From the NCBI RefSeq assembly GCF_963678635.1, contig NC_087064.1, forward strand, positions 68,498,025 through 68,562,024: DNA of 64,000 nucleotides. The letters are read 5' to 3'. The notes under the pieces were generated by a model. It was not told the DNA's origin. It worked only from the letters and a program-made list of their open reading frames with translations, and did not search any database. This stretch comes from Symsagittifera roscoffensis (lineage: Eukaryota; Xenacoelomorpha; Acoela; Convolutidae). The translations under genes and the position numbers were made by a program. How positions within the stretch are numbered: position 1 is the stretch's first letter; each line of letters opens with the position of its first letter. Shown here one piece after another: positions 63,766 through 64,000 of the stretch.

Positions 63766-64000
63766 TGTGATATGTCTAGGTATAAATAATCTAACCAACT
63801 AGGAATAGAATTGTTTTAGAGAATAGAATTATCTTCGATAAAATACCATACAAACCGACAAAAAATGTGGTTATCTTTCAATGTACACAAAGCAGAGTTA
63901 TATTAGTTCACAAGTTCAAACGTCAATCTCGAGATATCTTTCTCGACCGTCTATCTAAGTGCAGCTAAGCTAAACACGGAACGCTGTGCCGTACCACACC
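63766..64000 (-). repeat. 5' LTR of the LTR element (cut by window end)
   Basis: Mate of 57,023-57,267; continues beyond the window. Confidence 0.7.

Larger units (their letters stand above)
57023..64000 (-). mobile_element. degenerate Ty3/gypsy-type LTR retrotransposon, antisense
   Basis: A direct repeat links 57,023-57,267 with 63,766-64,000 (both start tgtgatatg, then ctaggtat, attatctttcaa, cagctaagctaaa, gtaccac). Between them, minus-strand coding remnants occur in gypsy order: Gag, protease, RT, RNase H, integrase. Many stops and shifts make it non-functional. The second LTR is cut by the window end. The hAT-like MITE at 63,304-63,723 lies between the 5' LTR and gag. Confidence 0.8.

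Overview
The window is AT-rich nuclear DNA from an invertebrate animal. Two host genes have spliceosomal introns (GT-AG) and metazoan-type products, stop codons fit the standard code, and most of the rest is transposable elements. The sequence alone does not let me name a phylum.

Layout. 1-9,100 is a graveyard of retroelements: an antisense LTR-retrotransposon Gag fragment (1-370), a reverse transcriptase (RT) scrap with a QYADD motif (2,190-2,470), a degenerate CR1/L2-like non-LTR element (2,559-6,680) with an SGNH-esterase ORF1 remnant and an ORF2 that opens with a 2A-like peptide, and two further RT fragments (7,080-8,026 and 8,100-9,040). 11,744-15,979 (+) is an intact five-exon gene for the 26S proteasome subunit Rpn1/PSMD2. 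16-23 kb is repeat-rich intergenic DNA with a ~650-bp direct repeat pair and a fold-back element. 23,101-32,068 (-) is an intact five-exon calcyphosine-like EF-hand gene; its introns hold hAT-like MITEs, a (TA)n tract and a cluster of ATCGATTA-type sites.

36,831-55,003 is the main object: a complete Polinton/Maverick, 18,173 bp, bounded by ~240-bp terminal inverted repeats starting AGTAGTATTG and by a perfect 6-bp target duplication ACCAAC. It carries three small ORFs, a conserved small membrane protein, the FtsK/HerA-type packaging ATPase, two small conserved Polinton ORFs, a retroviral-type integrase, minor (penton) and major (double-jelly-roll) capsid proteins, a Gly/Lys/Arg-rich core-type protein, an adenain-like protease and a protein-primed DNA polymerase B. 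Together these are the integration, replication, packaging and capsid-maturation functions of a virus-like transposon. Several genes carry one lesion each (in-frame stops at 37,486, 41,184 and 52,087; frameshifts near 41,935 and 42,660), so this copy looks recently inactivated, or the assembly has single-base errors. The polymerase gene has two GT-AG introns, which is unusual for the family.

The most novel part is 45,476-49,131 inside the Polinton. A 102-bp, ~98% identical, comparatively GC-rich inverted repeat encloses a 3.5-kb island with two minus-strand genes (a PC4-like putative ssDNA-binding protein and a protein with an HxH motif that might be HUH-like) and a divergent plus-strand gene ending in a nuclear-localisation-like signal. 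It looks like a nested mobile or accessory module between the protease and polymerase genes.

57,023-64,000 is a degenerate Ty3/gypsy-type LTR retrotransposon on the minus strand. Its LTRs repeat at both ends, and a 420-bp hAT-like MITE with a perfect 8-bp target duplication lies in its leader.
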